A stretch of DNA of 64,000 bases, from positions 7,378,001 to 7,442,000 of the forward strand of contig BSYQ01000003.1 of NCBI GenBank assembly GCA_030272585.1. Direction: 5' to 3'. This DNA comes from Bryopsis sp. KO-2023 (Eukaryota; Chlorophyta; Ulvophyceae; Bryopsidales; Bryopsidaceae). The notes under the pieces are model-generated. The model was not told the origin of the DNA and did not search any database. It saw nothing but the letters and a program-made list of their open reading frames with translations. Shown in pieces: positions 42,901-56,600 of this stretch; the stretch's first letter is position 1; each line of letters opens with the position of its first letter. The position numbers were made by a program, and so were the translations under genes.

Positions 42901-44774
42901 TTGGGTTTTTTATTATTGTTCAGTCTTAGATTGTATGGGTTGCCTTGTGAATGGCTCAAAGTGGAAGTGTCTTTTGTAAAAGTGTGAAGTGTACTGTATG
43001 TAATGTTGTGAAATATATCTGTGAATACATATGAACAATACAAAAAATTGAGAAACTTTTGGATGCATCGATACAGTGAATATCTTGGCCAATGATTGGC
43101 TGCATGCTGCATGTACATGCCCTTTCCAAGTCATATTTGATGGAAATATAAACGCCCGCAATGGAATGAAAAAGAAAAGGACAACAGAGATGGACACAAG
43201 AAAAATTGCAAATGGATGTTGCAAACCAACCAAGAAAAATAATATAAAAAATCAAAACACCACCAATGGCTGTGCAGAGCCGACCCCAGCCAAGACAAAT
43301 AACAAAAAAGAAGAGAACCATGCGTATGCAATTCAACCCCCCCCTCTACAACTACATTGCTTGATGTCTACCCTCACCAGAGATGCCCAAAAAGCCAAAA
43401 AGAGGTGGTAGGGTTGTCTATGAATCCCAATCAGCCATATCGACAAGAATAATAAATTGGAATCAAATGGAACTTCACTTTTTTGGGGTTTTTTTTCCTG
43501 GAGGGTTGTTCGTTTTTTTAAACATCTTCTCCCTCCCCCCCTACCACTGCTCTGTGGACTCGATGCAACTGTCTGAAAATAAAATATACACAAACTCTCC
43601 AGTGTCGTCTTTTTTTCATAGGTGCTGGGGAGTCCAGAACCACCCACACACGAAAACGAGAATCGGTTAACCATCCCTCCCTTAAAATTTTCTTCTTTCT
43701 TTTATGAAACATTTTCTTTTTTCCCCCACTTTTTTTCTTTTCAGATTTCAAACGGAGGTCCAAGCTAACAAAAACGTGAACAAAACGGCGAATAAACGGA
43801 ATAATATCTACAGGTTTCTGAGGAATGCCACACCCCAGCCTCGGAACATCTCTTTTCTCCTCCCCCCCAAAAATTTTCTGAAAATTTTCCCCACGATACA
43901 ACAAAACCGCCTGCACTCCAACAGAAGAGAGTGGGAAAAAAAGGGGTATGATTTCGGGTAGATACAAAAAAAAAGCAAGGAAAGAGCACCTGATCATCAC
44001 TTCTGGAAGATGGCTCTGGACTCGCTCTCAGGGTTTTCAAAAGATTGTAGGAAAAAAACAAACGGAAAAACGTGTTTTTAGACGTGTGTGAGACTCTATG
44101 CTACAAAAAGACGATGCTAGACGATCCCAGGCTGTGCAGACGGATGAAAATATCGCAATCCAAAAAGCAAAAATTGCAACCATTGAATGAAGAAACAAGA
44201 ATTCATGCGTCCTCCTCATCCACTCATCCTGCAACTGATTTTCGTGCGGAAGTATCATACCGCTTTTTTTTTCTTTTTTTTTTTGTTCGGAATCGACAGA
44301 CAAGTCTTCTTCTCTCTTTGAAACACCACCTAGTATTTTCTCTCTCTCTCTCTTTTTTTTTTCTTCTTCCCCTGTTTTTTGTCAAAATTCTTCTCTTCTT
44401 CCCTCTTTTCTTTTCTTTTTTCAACTTTTCCTTTCAAAAGCTCTTTTCATTGAAAAAAAAAACCCTACACCTTTTCCCACATGCTAACCCCCCAACTCCT
44501 CCCCCCCCCCCATTGTTTTTTCCTTCTTTTTCCTACTTTCAAAAACATTTCCAACATTGAAACCAAGAAAAAGATCTTCCAAAAAACCCCAACCCAACCT
44601 CCCCCTCCCATTGCCCCTTCCCCCAACTCCAATGCCAAAAATTCTGGCTCCCCAAAACCACAAATGCAAAACCCATTTCACGACAGACAAGAGGGCTTTT
44701 GCAAATAGTAGCCACACGGAAAGCAAAAATCAAATCGTGCAAAACAATAGAAAAGAAACATCACGTTTCCATCT
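42901..44774. other. Convergent intergenic region, low complexity
   Basis: Between the stops of the LENG1-like gene (plus) and HEMA (minus). Contains homopolymer and pyrimidine-rich stretches, especially 44260-44640. ORFs here translate to Phe/Ser/Pro or Lys repeats and are artefacts. No gene supported. Confidence 0.55.
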
Positions 44775-46622
44775 CTACTTCTTTCCCCCTTTCACTGGCA
44801 AATTGATGGTCGATAAATCGAACATCCTTTCCAAGGCCTCCATGTTGGCGAGGGTCTCACCAACCGCCTTAGGATCAGTTCCGTCGCACCGCAGGGCAGT
44901 CATGGGTCCATGGAGGAGCTTGTTCACGATTCCCTTGCTCAACTCCTCCAAAACCCGCTTCTGTTTCTTCGTCAGGTTATCGCCACCCATCTTTTTTATG
45001 GCTTTCTCGAGTTCGCCCGATCGGACTCCCTCAGCCATACCCCTCAAGGCTTTGATGGCTGGCACCGTTTCGAGCGAATCCCTCCAGGCCTCGAAAGCTT
45101 GCTGTTCTTCCTCCAGCAAAACGTGGGCTTCGGCGGCTGCCCTGGCTCTCTCCTCCTTGTTCGCAGCCACCACTTCCTTGAGATCATCCACGTTGTAAAC
45201 GATCGCACCCCCTAATTCATTCACATCGTTGGCAATGTTTCGAGGGACGGAAATGTCCACAAATCGACGAGCTCCACCCACGACATCGCTCACTGGTGGC
45301 AAGGCAGCCACAGCTTCCTTGTCCATCAAAATTTCCTCGGAGCCCGAGGCTGCGAAAATGACATCCGAGGCGGCCACGCATTCAATCATATCGTCCATCA
45401 AGTGGATGTCGAACTCCACCTCGCTGAACTCTTCAGCCAAGGCTTCCGCCCTGGGGAACGATCTGTTGAGAATCGTGATTTTCTTGCAGCCCTTGGACGA
45501 GAGATGCTTGACCAAAAGGGTGGACATTTTTCCGGCCCCAATGATGCACACTCGGGCATCGTCAAAATTATGGGTGGGCAGCTTCAATTGGGCGAGTTCA
45601 GCTGCGGCTGAGCTAACGGAGACCGCCCCGGAGCAAATGGAAGTTTCGTTTCTGACCCTCTTTCCAGCAGTGATGGCTTGCTTGAAAAGACCATTCAAAT
45701 GTCGGCCAAAGCCTGGGCAGTTTTGCCCCACCTTGTACACTTGCTTGACCTGAGCAAGAATCTGCCCCTCCCCCATCACCAAAGAGTCCAAACCGCCAGA
45801 CACTTGCAACAGATGGGCGGTGGCATCCCTGTCTTTCAGAAGGAAAAGACTGGGTCTGAGCTCTTCGATGGGGACCCCACTGGCTTGACACATCCACTCC
45901 TCAATCTCGCGCACGCCTCTGTGCCAAGAGAGAGCGACCACGTACACTTCCATTCGATTGCAAGTCGACAAAACAGCGGCCTCTTCGATGTGGGGAAGCG
46001 CGCATAACTCTTCGATTGCGCGAGGCCATTCGGCCTCAGGCACCGCGAGCTTCTCCCTGATTTCGACGGGGCAGTTGTGAATGGTCAAGCCCAACGCGAC
46101 GATGCTACTCCTCTTCTCAGTGACGTATCCTGAAAGCACGTTGAATCACAATTCCGTCAAACGCCCTTCCTTTTCCCGAGGCAAGATTCGCCCAACGACC
46201 GGTCCAGTGGAACGTGAGCAGTACTGACAAAACACTTTGCGATAGATTTCAGAACATAAAGTCAACAGCGACGCCCGCAGAGTCCAGTCGTTTCTGGACT
46301 CAGACGCTGGTGCGTCGTCGAGTTCATCAAAACCCCGGTTATGTTTTAATTCTTAACGAATTGTTGCAGCTGCGACGTGGCATAGGGACTCACGGTTGAC
46401 GTCGCTTCCGAGTTTGAGTTGCTCCAGAGCGTTAAGGCTGGATTCCAAGTGGCTTTGCGGAAGTTTCGTCCCGCTAGCTGAGCAGGACGTCCCTCGGCCA
46501 GCGCGAGTCGACCTCGCCGCTGGGTTGGTCGGAACCTTGGCGCCACAGAACGACGGGCGTACCGCAGGGCACCCGCAGGTCGCCGGCTTAGTCGAAGTCC
46601 CGACTGCAAAACTGGACGCCAT
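44775..46622 (-). CDS. HEMA: Glutamyl-tRNA reductase, plastid
   Basis: Two exons (46622-46394 and 46129-44775) give 527 aa. Catalyses NADPH-dependent reduction of glutamyl-tRNA(Glu) to glutamate-1-semialdehyde, the first committed step of plastid tetrapyrrole synthesis (chlorophyll, haem). Residues 1-55 are a Ser/Ala/Arg/Thr-rich transit peptide ([19 protein letters not shown]) without a secretory leader. The mature protein starts [15 protein letters not shown] as in land plants. The catalytic Cys is at about residue 133 in [43 protein letters not shown] follows, then the Rossmann loop [18 protein letters not shown]-terminal dimerisation helix ends near the stop. The intron lies at the transit-peptide/mature boundary (AAC C|GTGAGT). 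Divergent from the TTC13/SRFR1-like gene. Confidence 0.97.
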
Positions 46623-47269
46623 GGTGAAAACGGGGGACGAGCGCGGAAGCGTGGCAGCAATGCGGAGAATGCGTGTCGGCCTAACGGCAATGTCGCAGTA
46701 AGAGGTAGGGTTGTGTGGATATTCTGGCAACAGAACGCTTTTTGGATCTGGCGTGCAGATCCGAAACGACTTGTTTGTTCTTGCATGATTTTTGCTCGCG
46801 ATTCGGTTTTGTTGGGGAAGGAAATTGCTCGCGTGTTGCAAGAGGTGAAAGTGACCAAACTCCCAATGACACGTGGTCGAGCGTGGAATCATCTCGTGGT
46901 GGTGGCCAACCGCTGCAGAAGATATGCCGTCGATTTGCTATGAACCTACCGCCACGTGGTGTTGTGCTGCTGCTCATGGCTGGCGTTTCCCCTTTTCAAC
47001 GAACGCCACAAATTCCACCAGTGTGCTTGCACAGGGCTCCCACCACACTTTCCTCTTGTTTCTGGGCGCTCTGTACAGAATGTGGGGTCTCGGATAGTGT
47101 GTTGGCTGTCCCTGCATGGAAGCTCCCCACCCTGCCGCAGCTTTCCCCTTTTCCCACCTGTTGCAAGATTACAAAAATAGAACACACACACACCTCCAAA
47201 AGGCGTCAAAACGGAAACAATTGAACAATCCCGCTTCCCCCTCGATTACCTTCCGACCGAAGAAACACA
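46623..47269. promoter_or_regulatory. Divergent promoter region, HEMA / TTC13-like
   Basis: 647 bases between two start codons on opposite strands. ORFs inside (for example plus 46715-47224) have no motif or splice support. Expected to hold the HEMA promoter; HEMA genes are generally light- and tetrapyrrole-regulated, but no element is recognised here. Confidence 0.45.
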
Positions 47270-50200
47270 ATGCCGAAATGGTGCCATACCAACGCCTTGT
47301 GGTTTGGGATAGCCGTATTGGCGGCAATCATTGTCCAGAACCTCCCAGGTACAAGCACCCCAAAGATCGACGCTCCTGCGGGGACGCCCCAAACAACCGA
47401 AAAGTTGGATTGTGTAGAAACCGAAACTTCATCGGTTGGTGCAGGAAGCATGTTCTGTATTGAGAAAATTTACTTGGATGCGATTGTAAGGGCTTGATTG
47501 CATGTCAGAAGGTTGGACAAGCTTTCCTGGGATTGTGAAATGTTTGCCCGCATGCCATTCAGCTTTGAACCAATCCTCACTCCAGGTATTCTCAATCTCA
47601 TCTTTCTTTGACTCTCCATGGCAAAGAAACAACAGACAAAGATGAACCACAGAAAGAACGCATGTATTACTGGACTGGGCACATCATTAATTCCGTCTCA
47701 ATGTAGAAATGCCCTGGAAAACAAAGATCAAATACCACTCTTAAATCATAAGTTGCGTGCAAAATGCCACGCCATATCTATTTTGGGTCAGGCGAGCACA
47801 AGGCCTACTTACCTTTGGCCAGTTTGATATTACGACATTTTCACTTGCATTTGTTGAATATGAATGTGTAGGATTTGGAGAAAAAGCTGGCGAGGATTGA
47901 AGACACGCTGGAGATCATCAAAACACACATTTTCACAAACGCTCCAGCCCATTCACACGTTCAAACCCAGATCACTACAGAGAGCCCCCTCAACAGTGCC
48001 GCAGCGCCATTTGCTGAAAATTCTGTTGCACAGGCTGACTGGAGTGATGTTGTCGAAGCAGATTCCAAACCCACCATCTTGAACCACGAAAATGTAAGTG
48101 TCAAGAAACTCGGTTTAAAACAATGAACCGAGACCTTGGAAAAGTTATGGAAAATGTTTAGATTTTGCCAGATGGAGGGTTTCTTCACAAGTGTTTACCG
48201 CTTGAATTCATCCTCAGGTGACGCTCATAAAAGAAAAAGATCACAGCGATGAGTATGACAACCAGGAGAGTGCCTCTGATGTGGTCAATCATCCAGCAGT
48301 GAGTGAGGAGCATCTAGCAGAGAAGCGACGGCAGTTTTCTGTGTGGAATTTGGTTCAAGGCATAGAGCACTACAAAATACAAAACTACAGGTGAGATATT
48401 TGCAGAATGACATACTGTGGAACGGGGCTTTAAAGCTCATAGGGCGCTTAACAGTATTTCGACATGCATGTATTCAAAATTGGCACCAAAGTTTCGTGCT
48501 GCTGTGCACTGCTGCCAGGACAGGAAAGCTGTCCAGCATTTTCATAATTCTCTTTTGGGCCCGGTCGAAAAAGATGAGGAAACCCTGGTGTGGAACAACC
48601 TCGGGTTTTGCTATGCCCTGCTAGGAGAGTTCAAGGACGCTCTGGCTTCGTTTCGGAAAGCCCTAAATTTAGACAGGCACTCCAAACAAGCATGGGTGAA
48701 TCTCGGTGGAGCTTTGAAGGAGGTAAACAAAATCAGCATCTCTCGAGTGATCAATTGTGATGTGACAGTGACAGTGCTCAGAAAAGCAGCTGCATAATTG
48801 GTTAGAGTGAAATGGGAGGTGTTCCTAAGAGAAATTGCCTTCGCACAGATAGTGTTTCTTCAAGAGTCCATAGATGCATTGGAGGAGGGTATAGCGATCG
48901 GCTCCAGCGACAAAACTAGCATTACCGGGTTCATAACTTTGACTCAATTAAGAATACAAATGGGAGATCACAATGGAGCTCTGACTGTAATTGAGCGAGC
49001 TCTCGCTGGAAATCCCAACAAGGTGATTACTAATTGTACAGAGATTACTAATTGTAAAGAAGCAAGAATATCGTACTCTCCAGATAATGAGATGAGGTTC
49101 TGGAGGGCTATCTGCACTCATCAAAAATGTCTAAGAATGAATGGCTGTTTTTTTTCCCTTTTTTGACTATTTATTTACATGGAAGTTGATGGTGTAACTG
49201 TGTGTCATTTCACGTGGTGGTGCTTTTTTTTTTCTTGGTAGGATGCTTCCATGCTGGAGTTTTACTACCTCCGAGCCACGTGTTTGCATGCCCTCGGAAA
49301 TCTAATAGATGCATCCCTGGAATATCAGAGCGTAATAAAAAGAAACGACAGCAATCTATCGGAGGATGACAAAGACTCCAAGCTAATGTCGATGTACCAG
49401 ATGGCTGTTTCCACAATCACATACAACACCCAAGACTGGGCTGTCGAAGGATTCACACTGGACGATGTGCTGCCCACACTAGTGAAAGAGCACTGGAGCC
49501 GGCGCCAGCCCCCCACTGAGAAATTGCTTGGGGTGTACTCCCCTGTGCTGAAACACAGTTCACCCAGTCGGCCCCAGGGGGCAAATCCACGCCAAGTGCG
49601 AGATGTTTTGAATGTGGCTGATTATGTGGGGTCGCTTGTGCACAATCACCATGCCGGGTTCATTCCGAATCTTAGGTTGCAGAGGGCGGCTGGATTGGGG
49701 GCGTTGGAAATGGCACAGATGGTGAGAGGGGTGGTGTTGGCCAGAAAGCAAGGGAAGAAGTTCAAGGTCTTGAGCAGTGGAGCCACTGGGCACAGGGATT
49801 CGGAAAACAGATATGAAGAGGCGGGGTGGCGAGATGCTATGGATTTGGTGGTGAAATGGAGGCAAGTGGGCGAGCCCAAAGATCAGGTTGGTTATTTGGA
49901 TGGGTGAACAGCCTGTGGAATGGAGGTATCATCCACACAAAATCCGAAATCATGCATAAGCAAAAATTAAACGAGAATTTTAGTTGAATTTGAATGTGGG
50001 AGAGGGGGGGGGGTCATTCCATGCTGGTATAAAAATTCCCTTGAATGAAAAGGCTCACTCTTGATTATCTTTTGAAGGGGTGTTTTTTCCCTGAAGGTTC
50101 TCTGGATTGACATGATGACAAGGGAAAGGTTTGAAGAGGGATTTGCATCTGATACCAAAACATACTACGGCCAAACCAAGCATGTGAGGTAGAAACATGA

Positions 50201-51687
50201 CAGAACCATATCTATGTTTGACTCATAAAATAATGACAATGTCGATGCGCTCTCCACATCTTGTCGAGGCTTTTTCCATTTTTTTTTTCTCCTGGTTGCT
50301 TCTTTTCGATCACAGGTACTACTCAAACTTTGAGCGGATCCTGACAAATTGGAAGAGGGTCATCTCCGAGACAGGCAAGGTTGTGTTGATAGACACAAAG
50401 GAGCCTTTTGACATAGTCTCGCAGGAAGTATTCGATTCAGTGGAAAAAGCCAACACCCCCGACTCGATGTGGAGAAGCCTGGGCTTCGGCCATGGTGCCA
50501 TGATCAGCATCAAGAGCAAAATGAGGGAGGGACATCGAATGAACGGAACTTATATGTGTGTCAGAAGCGTAGCCACCCAAACAGATGGTTTTGACTTGTC
50601 GATTCACACGCCGGTTACCCCCCCAAGGTGGGAGGATTTCGAGCAGGAGTTTGAAATGATATGGGATCGGCTCATCACCGCCATGGCCGAAGGTAAGATA
50701 CATTCCTTTTCTAGCCCCCCCCCCCTCCCCCCAAAAAAGAAGAAATTTGAAATGAAAGAAGAGGTAGGAGGAAACTAACCAGAACCTACTAAAAAACCTG
50801 TATTGACCGCAGAATCACTGGGGTGTTTTTTTCATTTTTGAATGCATCAGCAAGACTGAGGATTTGGTAAATGTGGTTTCGCACAGAGAATATGGCTGAG
50901 ACATCGAGATGGATTTCAACCTTTGGTTATTACTGGTTCAATTTCATGCCTCTGGTCCGAGGAACTGCTCTGACTGGGTATACAGCCATTCTTGGCCTCT
51001 TTTGGGCTGCCAACATGCCAGTTCGAACAGAATTACCCGAGAATTATTGTCCTGACTGGGATGCGATACTCGAAGAGGACCCAGATGTGTTCACTGAATC
51101 GCTGTTAGAAAAAATAGCCCCACCAGAAGCTCAACAGAATAGAGAGAAGGAAATCAAGGTGGGTGGTTTCACCATTAACACTAAGAGCAACATGGCTGTG
51201 ATACCCCTCATTCAAAAAACAAAAATCTTGGAAAAAAATTCTCCTCAACACGTACAGAATCTTGACAAAAAGAAGGCCTGCACTGCATGGCTTGAGCTGT
51301 TATATCCCAATTTAGTATTGTTTAAAAAAGACTTACAAGTGAGCAATACGAACAGAGCACGTAGTGAAATTTCGATTTTAAACAAGCAACAAATTTCTTC
51401 AAATTCAACAATCATATACATGCAAGTTCCCTGGAAGACTATTTCAAAAAATTCTAATCTAACAACCCAACCTGGCACAATCACCACCTCTAAGACCACC
51501 ACCTCTCACACAGGCCTGGCATTTGGGAAGCGTTTCTATGGACCCCCACAACATCCCGAGGATCAAAAATTTATTCCCCACGGTTAGGCTGCGTTTACAA
51601 ATTCTCAGTTCGGCATTTGAATCCCAGAAAGTACGAATCTTGGGAAGACAATCAGAGCACAAAGCTCTGATCAGTCAAGACAGATAA
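47270..51687 (+). CDS. TTC13: TTC13/SRFR1-like TPR protein
   Basis: Ten exons join in phase to 870 aa: 47270-47485, 47872-48093, 48218-48390, 48455-48722, 48849-49022, 49242-49886, 50097-50188, 50316-50692, 50887-51158 and 51514-51687. An N-terminal membrane anchor (ALWFGIAVLAAIIVQNL) is followed by a linker and TPR repeats at about residues 200-350 (TLVWNNLGFCYALLGEFKDA, QAWVNLGGALKE, EFYYLRATCLHALGNLIDAS). The second half matches the conserved TTC13/SRFR1 region: WRDAMDLVVKWRQVGEPKDQ, VLWIDMMTRERFEEGF, GQTKHVRYYSNFERIL. Late exons give WISTFGYYWFNFMPLVRG and a terminal helix. Plant SRFR1 is a negative regulator of immune signalling; animal TTC13 is poorly studied. The donor GTAGAA after exon 7 is weak but required by phase. 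Confidence 0.88.
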
Positions 51688-51949
51688 CCTTAGGGGAATA
51701 GAAGAAAGGACCCAACTTGTTTTTTTCTTTTGGGAGGGTCTTCTTACTTGTTTTTGGGTGGGTGTTATTTTATGCCAAGTGTTTGTGGGATCGGGATATG
51801 TGTGTTTCTCTTCCTTGACGGCACTCCTTAATCTTTTGCCATCCGTTCTCGTACATTCCATGTTCCACGAGACACCACCCGTGTGATTCCATGGCCTTCA
51901 ACTAAACACAAAGATTTCAATACAATTCCCAACCGAAAGAAGACAAGCT
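51688..51949. other. Short convergent intergenic region
   Basis: 260 bases between the stops of the TTC13/SRFR1-like gene (plus) and the coiled-coil gene (minus). Nothing else seen. Confidence 0.4.
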
Positions 51950-52807
51950 CTACAGTTTTGCAGAACTGAAAAAGCAACAATTGAAAGCCAATCGACGACT
52001 GATGTCACTGAGCTGTTTGGTTGGGAAAGAAGTGGACAAGAATGTTAAAACATGTTTCCGAGCTTCTGAAAGGCTGGATATTGGGGGGCCACCAACCAGC
52101 CGACAGCTCCCCGGCCTCGGAAGTTTCACTTCACCATTCGAACCCTGGAACTTGGAGCTCAAGTCGATCGGTTGCTCGAGTCTGTGGGACTCCAGTTCCT
52201 GCAAGCGACAAGGAAATTATAAAAAAAAAATCAGGAATACAACACACATGTGTGTTGTACACACACAATCATCCTTCATATGTTTCGCGATCTTACTGAG
52301 TCTCGCAGCACCCTCTTCATAGCTCGAACACTGTTCCTCACTCCAACAACATTGTCCAACGCTTGCTGACATTTTTTATCCAATGCGTCCATTTCCACGC
52401 AGTTTTCAGCTGTAGGTGTTTTGGCTTTCCACGCCCTCAGACGTTGTTCCACCTGAAAATATCGTTACACAATCACCCTCTCTGGGTCTGGAAAAAGGGG
52501 AACTCATGGAGAAGGAACGTAGTTATCTAGATTCTTGGGACCCCACCAGAACAATGAGCTCCCGCTTTCTTTCAACAGACATTTTCTCGTTGTTCATCCC
52601 CTCAAAAGAGTGCGAGGAGCCGTTGCTCTCAATATCGCTTGCATATGCAAGGTCCTCCACCAACGTATGGCTCCTAGCAAGTGGGGAGTTTTCGAACGAC
52701 CGTGCCTTGCTTCCCGCGCCTGTTGTCCATCGCCGCCAGACATGCTGGATCAGCCTTGCGCTTCTTTCCCTCCTGCTATTCCATTCCGCCAGCTCCTCAG
52801 CCGCCAT
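51950..52807 (-). CDS. Coiled-coil protein with IQ-like motif, unidentified
   Basis: Three exons, 52807-52547, 52452-52297 and 52198-51950, all phase 0, give 221 aa. The N-terminus MAAEELAEWNSRRERSARLI runs into an IQ-like segment LIQHVWRRW, a possible calmodulin- or light-chain-binding helix. A Ser-rich linker follows, then a helical region (VEQRLRAWKAKTPTAENCVE, VVGVRNSVRAMKRVLRDSEL) and a C-terminal part with ARKHVLTFLSTSFPTKQLSD. Donors are GTGGGG and GTAAGA, acceptors TTTCAG and TTGCAG. No family recognised. The last exon could be spliced further. A cytoskeletal or centrosomal role is only suggested by the IQ plus coiled-coil layout. Confidence 0.6.
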
Positions 52808-53672
52808 TGTTCTCAGGAAACGCGACTCGCTCGCACGTACCTAGACACTCACTCCCGCCACATGCAGATCTCGTACTTGTGGGGAAAGAAAGATATCAAG
52901 ATATGAACGGCTGCGTCTTTCCCACCTGGATCCTCTCTCTATGGCGTTTCATGGCGGCCTGGAATCGAAGCTCTTGGTCGCTTCGTTCTTTTTCTTTTGC
53001 GAGCTGAACCATCACAACAGACACCGCTGTTGCAAGCGGATCACTCGACTCGGAATGCAGGTCGGAGAATTTCAACAGAAACTACTCTTACCATGCGCCT
53101 GGCCCGCCATCCCTTTACTCGAGCTTGGATAAGAAGCGCTGCTGCCTACGCACACATTTTACGTCGGCAGATGAACTTGTGTGCCTTCTCACATACCAGC
53201 GATTCTTGAGTGTGGGCGTTTTCCTACTTGTTGTCGCCTAAAACGCTTCTGCGTTACATGGCGTCGGAATGTGGCCTGAAACAGGAGAAGCGAAAACACA
53301 TGTGAACTTTCTCCCATTCTTGCAACAGCTTTCGAAGACACCATGAAGACAGGACGCTTTGCGGAATGTCGCAATTGGCAATCAGTTGGCAAAGGGGAGG
53401 GCAATATCTGATGAGCGGAAGGTGCAATGTACTTGAATCGTTGTTGCCGCCTTTTGCTCAGAAAGGAGCTCCATCTTCCTTCACGCCAAAAACGTCGACA
53501 ACCGAACAAAGCTTGACAACCAGCGAAAGCGGAAGACGAAATCGGCCTCAACCTGGACGGACAATCAACAGAATGGCTCCATTTCAGAAAAAGATTGCAA
53601 TTCCCATGCACCATCACACCAATCACATCCTGACATTTCTAGTAGAAGAGAAAGTTTGGAACTGCGTGTTCG
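52808..53672. promoter_or_regulatory. Divergent region upstream of nicastrin, unresolved ORFs
   Basis: 865 bases between the coiled-coil gene (minus) and the nicastrin start (plus). Both strands have open stretches (minus 53626-53189, plus 53366-53670), and a plus ATG at 53092 begins an Arg/Ala-rich presequence-like peptide (MRLARHPFTRAWIRSAAAYA). Without splice partners or motifs I do not call a gene. Confidence 0.35.
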
Positions 53673-56600
53673 ATGGTTCTTCGCGCGAAAATGTTTTGGA
53701 GGTCGCTAGCCCGATTGGCTCCTATCTACGCAGCGCTTATTGTTTCAGGTATTGGCCTACAGCGATAAGTGTCAAACACGTCTTTGGGTTCGCTGGTCGT
53801 CGGTTGGGGCGTCAGCCTCTGACGTCAGGGAACACTTACCCAAGTGTTGTGTTGGGAAAATAGACCTGGGTGTTTTCTGTTTGCTTAGCGTTTTCTATTG
53901 GTGTGTTTCCCGTTGAAGTGCAAGGATTCGATGCTGCCCCACTGTCAGTGAAACATGTTGAAAATGAGATGATAAAAGTTTTGCATGGAAGCAATGCATG
54001 CTGGCGATTGCTATCCATTAATGGATCGGCAGGATGTGCAGGTGATCTATCCAACCTTGTATTTGAGGCAGAAAAAAAAAAGCCATCAGTTGGACTACCT
54101 CAATATAGCCCTTTTGATGAAAGAATGTGTGTTTTTTTTTCTTTTTCTCTGCGTATTATCTGCCCCCCTTCAATTGTTGGCGATCTTCTGATTGTGAGTG
54201 AATGCAAGGCTGGATTTTGGTTGACCGATCGGTTTATGAATTTGTCGTGGCCAGGACCCGACTTGGATGTTGCCAGAGCCCCCATCCAGCATTGGACTGG
54301 AGATGAGGAAATCGATGGTAGAATTTCATCCATTTTTGAATGAAAATGCCTTTTTCCTACTCTATTGATAAATAAAGCGGTATTGTTCAGAGCTCTACAT
54401 TTGATGGGTGAAATCAAGAATCATAGGTCCAACTTTTGTTCTTTTAGTGGGCATATAATTCATTCGCTTGATGGACTGGGTAAATGAGGCTTTTAGCCTC
54501 GTTGTGGCAATTTGAAAAACTGTCATTTGCCTTTTTTGGGGGGGGGCGAGGTTGTCACTCGTTTATTGTTCAGGGAAGGAAGGGTGTGATTTACGACTTG
54601 GTTGTGTGTTTTCGTTTTTGTTTTTGTTTTCAAGGCGACCGAACCATGCTTGTGCCTGCGAAGTTGGCTGCTCAATTTCTTAATCTTTACCTCAGCGATT
54701 CCGGCATAAAAAATCGAGTTCATGGAATTCTGATCGATGCCAGAGGTACTGCTTTGCTGTTTGGTTCCAATACAAAAGCAATTGGATATACACCTAGAAG
54801 CCCTTTTTGGGGTTTTTTTTTCTGCTTTTTGATGATCTCTATGTTTTTTCTTTGCAACTGAAGGCAATGGTATGAAGTATCTGGTATGATTTTGCATCCC
54901 GAAAAATGGAATGTTGTTATACATTTTACAACAGTTAGTGAACTTTGATATGACGTCTCTTTGAATTTCAATGTTTGAAATGACAGATCATCCGGAGGGT
55001 TTGTCGTTTGCAGCCAAATTTCCTGGAAAAGGATTCCCCAGCGAAACATTCCCTTACGATCATTCCACGTACGAATGGAATCCTGCCGGGTCAGACATAC
55101 GATTGCAGGAGTTAGATGTTCCAGTGTTCATTTTGGATGACGAACTGGCAGACGTGGCTGAGAAAAGCGCAACTGAAAACGCCAGAAAGGCAAGGTGCTT
55201 GTCAGAGCTTATGAAATGTCCGAAAAATGAAAAAAATGAAAAAAAATAACACAACCAATAACAATAATAAGATCAATTTCAGAAAGCACTTCTTTTTCAG
55301 ATTTGTTTGTTTTCAAGTCGATGATGAATTCCTGGTTGGTCCGCTCTATTGAAAACCCAGAGTTGAGATTTATAATTCTATGCCCTTGTTCGATCTAACC
55401 TTACATTTTTTTTCTGGCAATGGTAACACTCCAAGACACAATTTTCTTGCTGCTTACTTCACCAAACGAAAAACATAATCATAACTGTCTGACATACATT
55501 CGCCGCAGGGATTCTCTAAACGAGCAAATGTTGCTGAGATGAGGGTTTCGATGGAAGGGAAAAGTTCTCCAGGATGTTTGGAGACTGGCACCTGCGATCC
55601 TCTGGGGGGTCATTCCATTCTGGCAGTCAGCCCTCCGTTAACGAATGAAAGAAAACCTGTTGTCATGATTGCATCCCATATAGATACAGCAGGACTGTTC
55701 CTTGATCAAGTCGTGGTGAGCTGTTTGGATCGTAAATCAAATGTGTGCAGAAGCAAGATTAGTAATAATGGGGTGAAACGAATCCTGCCAAATAGATGCT
55801 GTGAACAGGCTGCATCCCTGCTAGTGATTGTTTGATTCTTTTTTCTTGTCTTTGCTGGAGTTCATTCAGTTTTGGGGAGAAACATTATGCAGGATTGAAC
55901 ATCTTTTGTCATATCATTTTTTCACGTATCCTCCACGTGATATGTGTGTTTTACTTTTTGTTTTTTTTCGAAAAAGGGTGCGGATTCCGCTTTGTCAGGT
56001 TTAATTGCGATGCTAGTGGCAGCTGATTTATTGAAGGGAGCGGAGTCCTCGGAGTCTGACACCCACAGAATTGCATTCAACGCTTTGGCCGGAGAGCCCT
56101 GGGGTTACATGGGTTCCAAACGAATGATGTGGGAGCTGGGCGAAGGGAAAGAATTCTCGAACAACACTGTCCCTTTCAATTTGGATGATGTCGAAAAAGT
56201 GAGTGTTGATAATACTGTTGGGAGAAAAGGGGGGGGGGAAGCTGGAAGGAAGTTGATGTGGAATATTAGTCATGCATTGAATCTCTGTTCGCAAGTCTCA
56301 GGTTGCTGTGGAGTGTAAGAAAACTGGTTTTAAAGGTGGGGATATCAGGACGATGTTTTCCATAAGTTTTCTGATTATGTTGCCTTCAGCGGAAAGTATA
56401 TTTCATTGACTTGCTCTGCGAGCTGAGTTTGAAGGATGTGTGTGTGTGTGTGTCCTGTTTTTTTGGATATCAGTTCATCGAAATCGGTGCGGTAGGCTTA
56501 GCTGGGAGAGGGAATGACCAGCCGAAAATGTACCTTCACCAACAAAAAGTTGGTTCATTCATCGACTCCAATGAAACCACCGATGCTTTGAAAGCCTCAG

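Noticed and set aside
46713-47224. Plus-strand ORFs between HEMA and the TTC13-like gene
   Set aside because: Overlap each other in several frames, no motifs, and they occupy a divergent promoter region.
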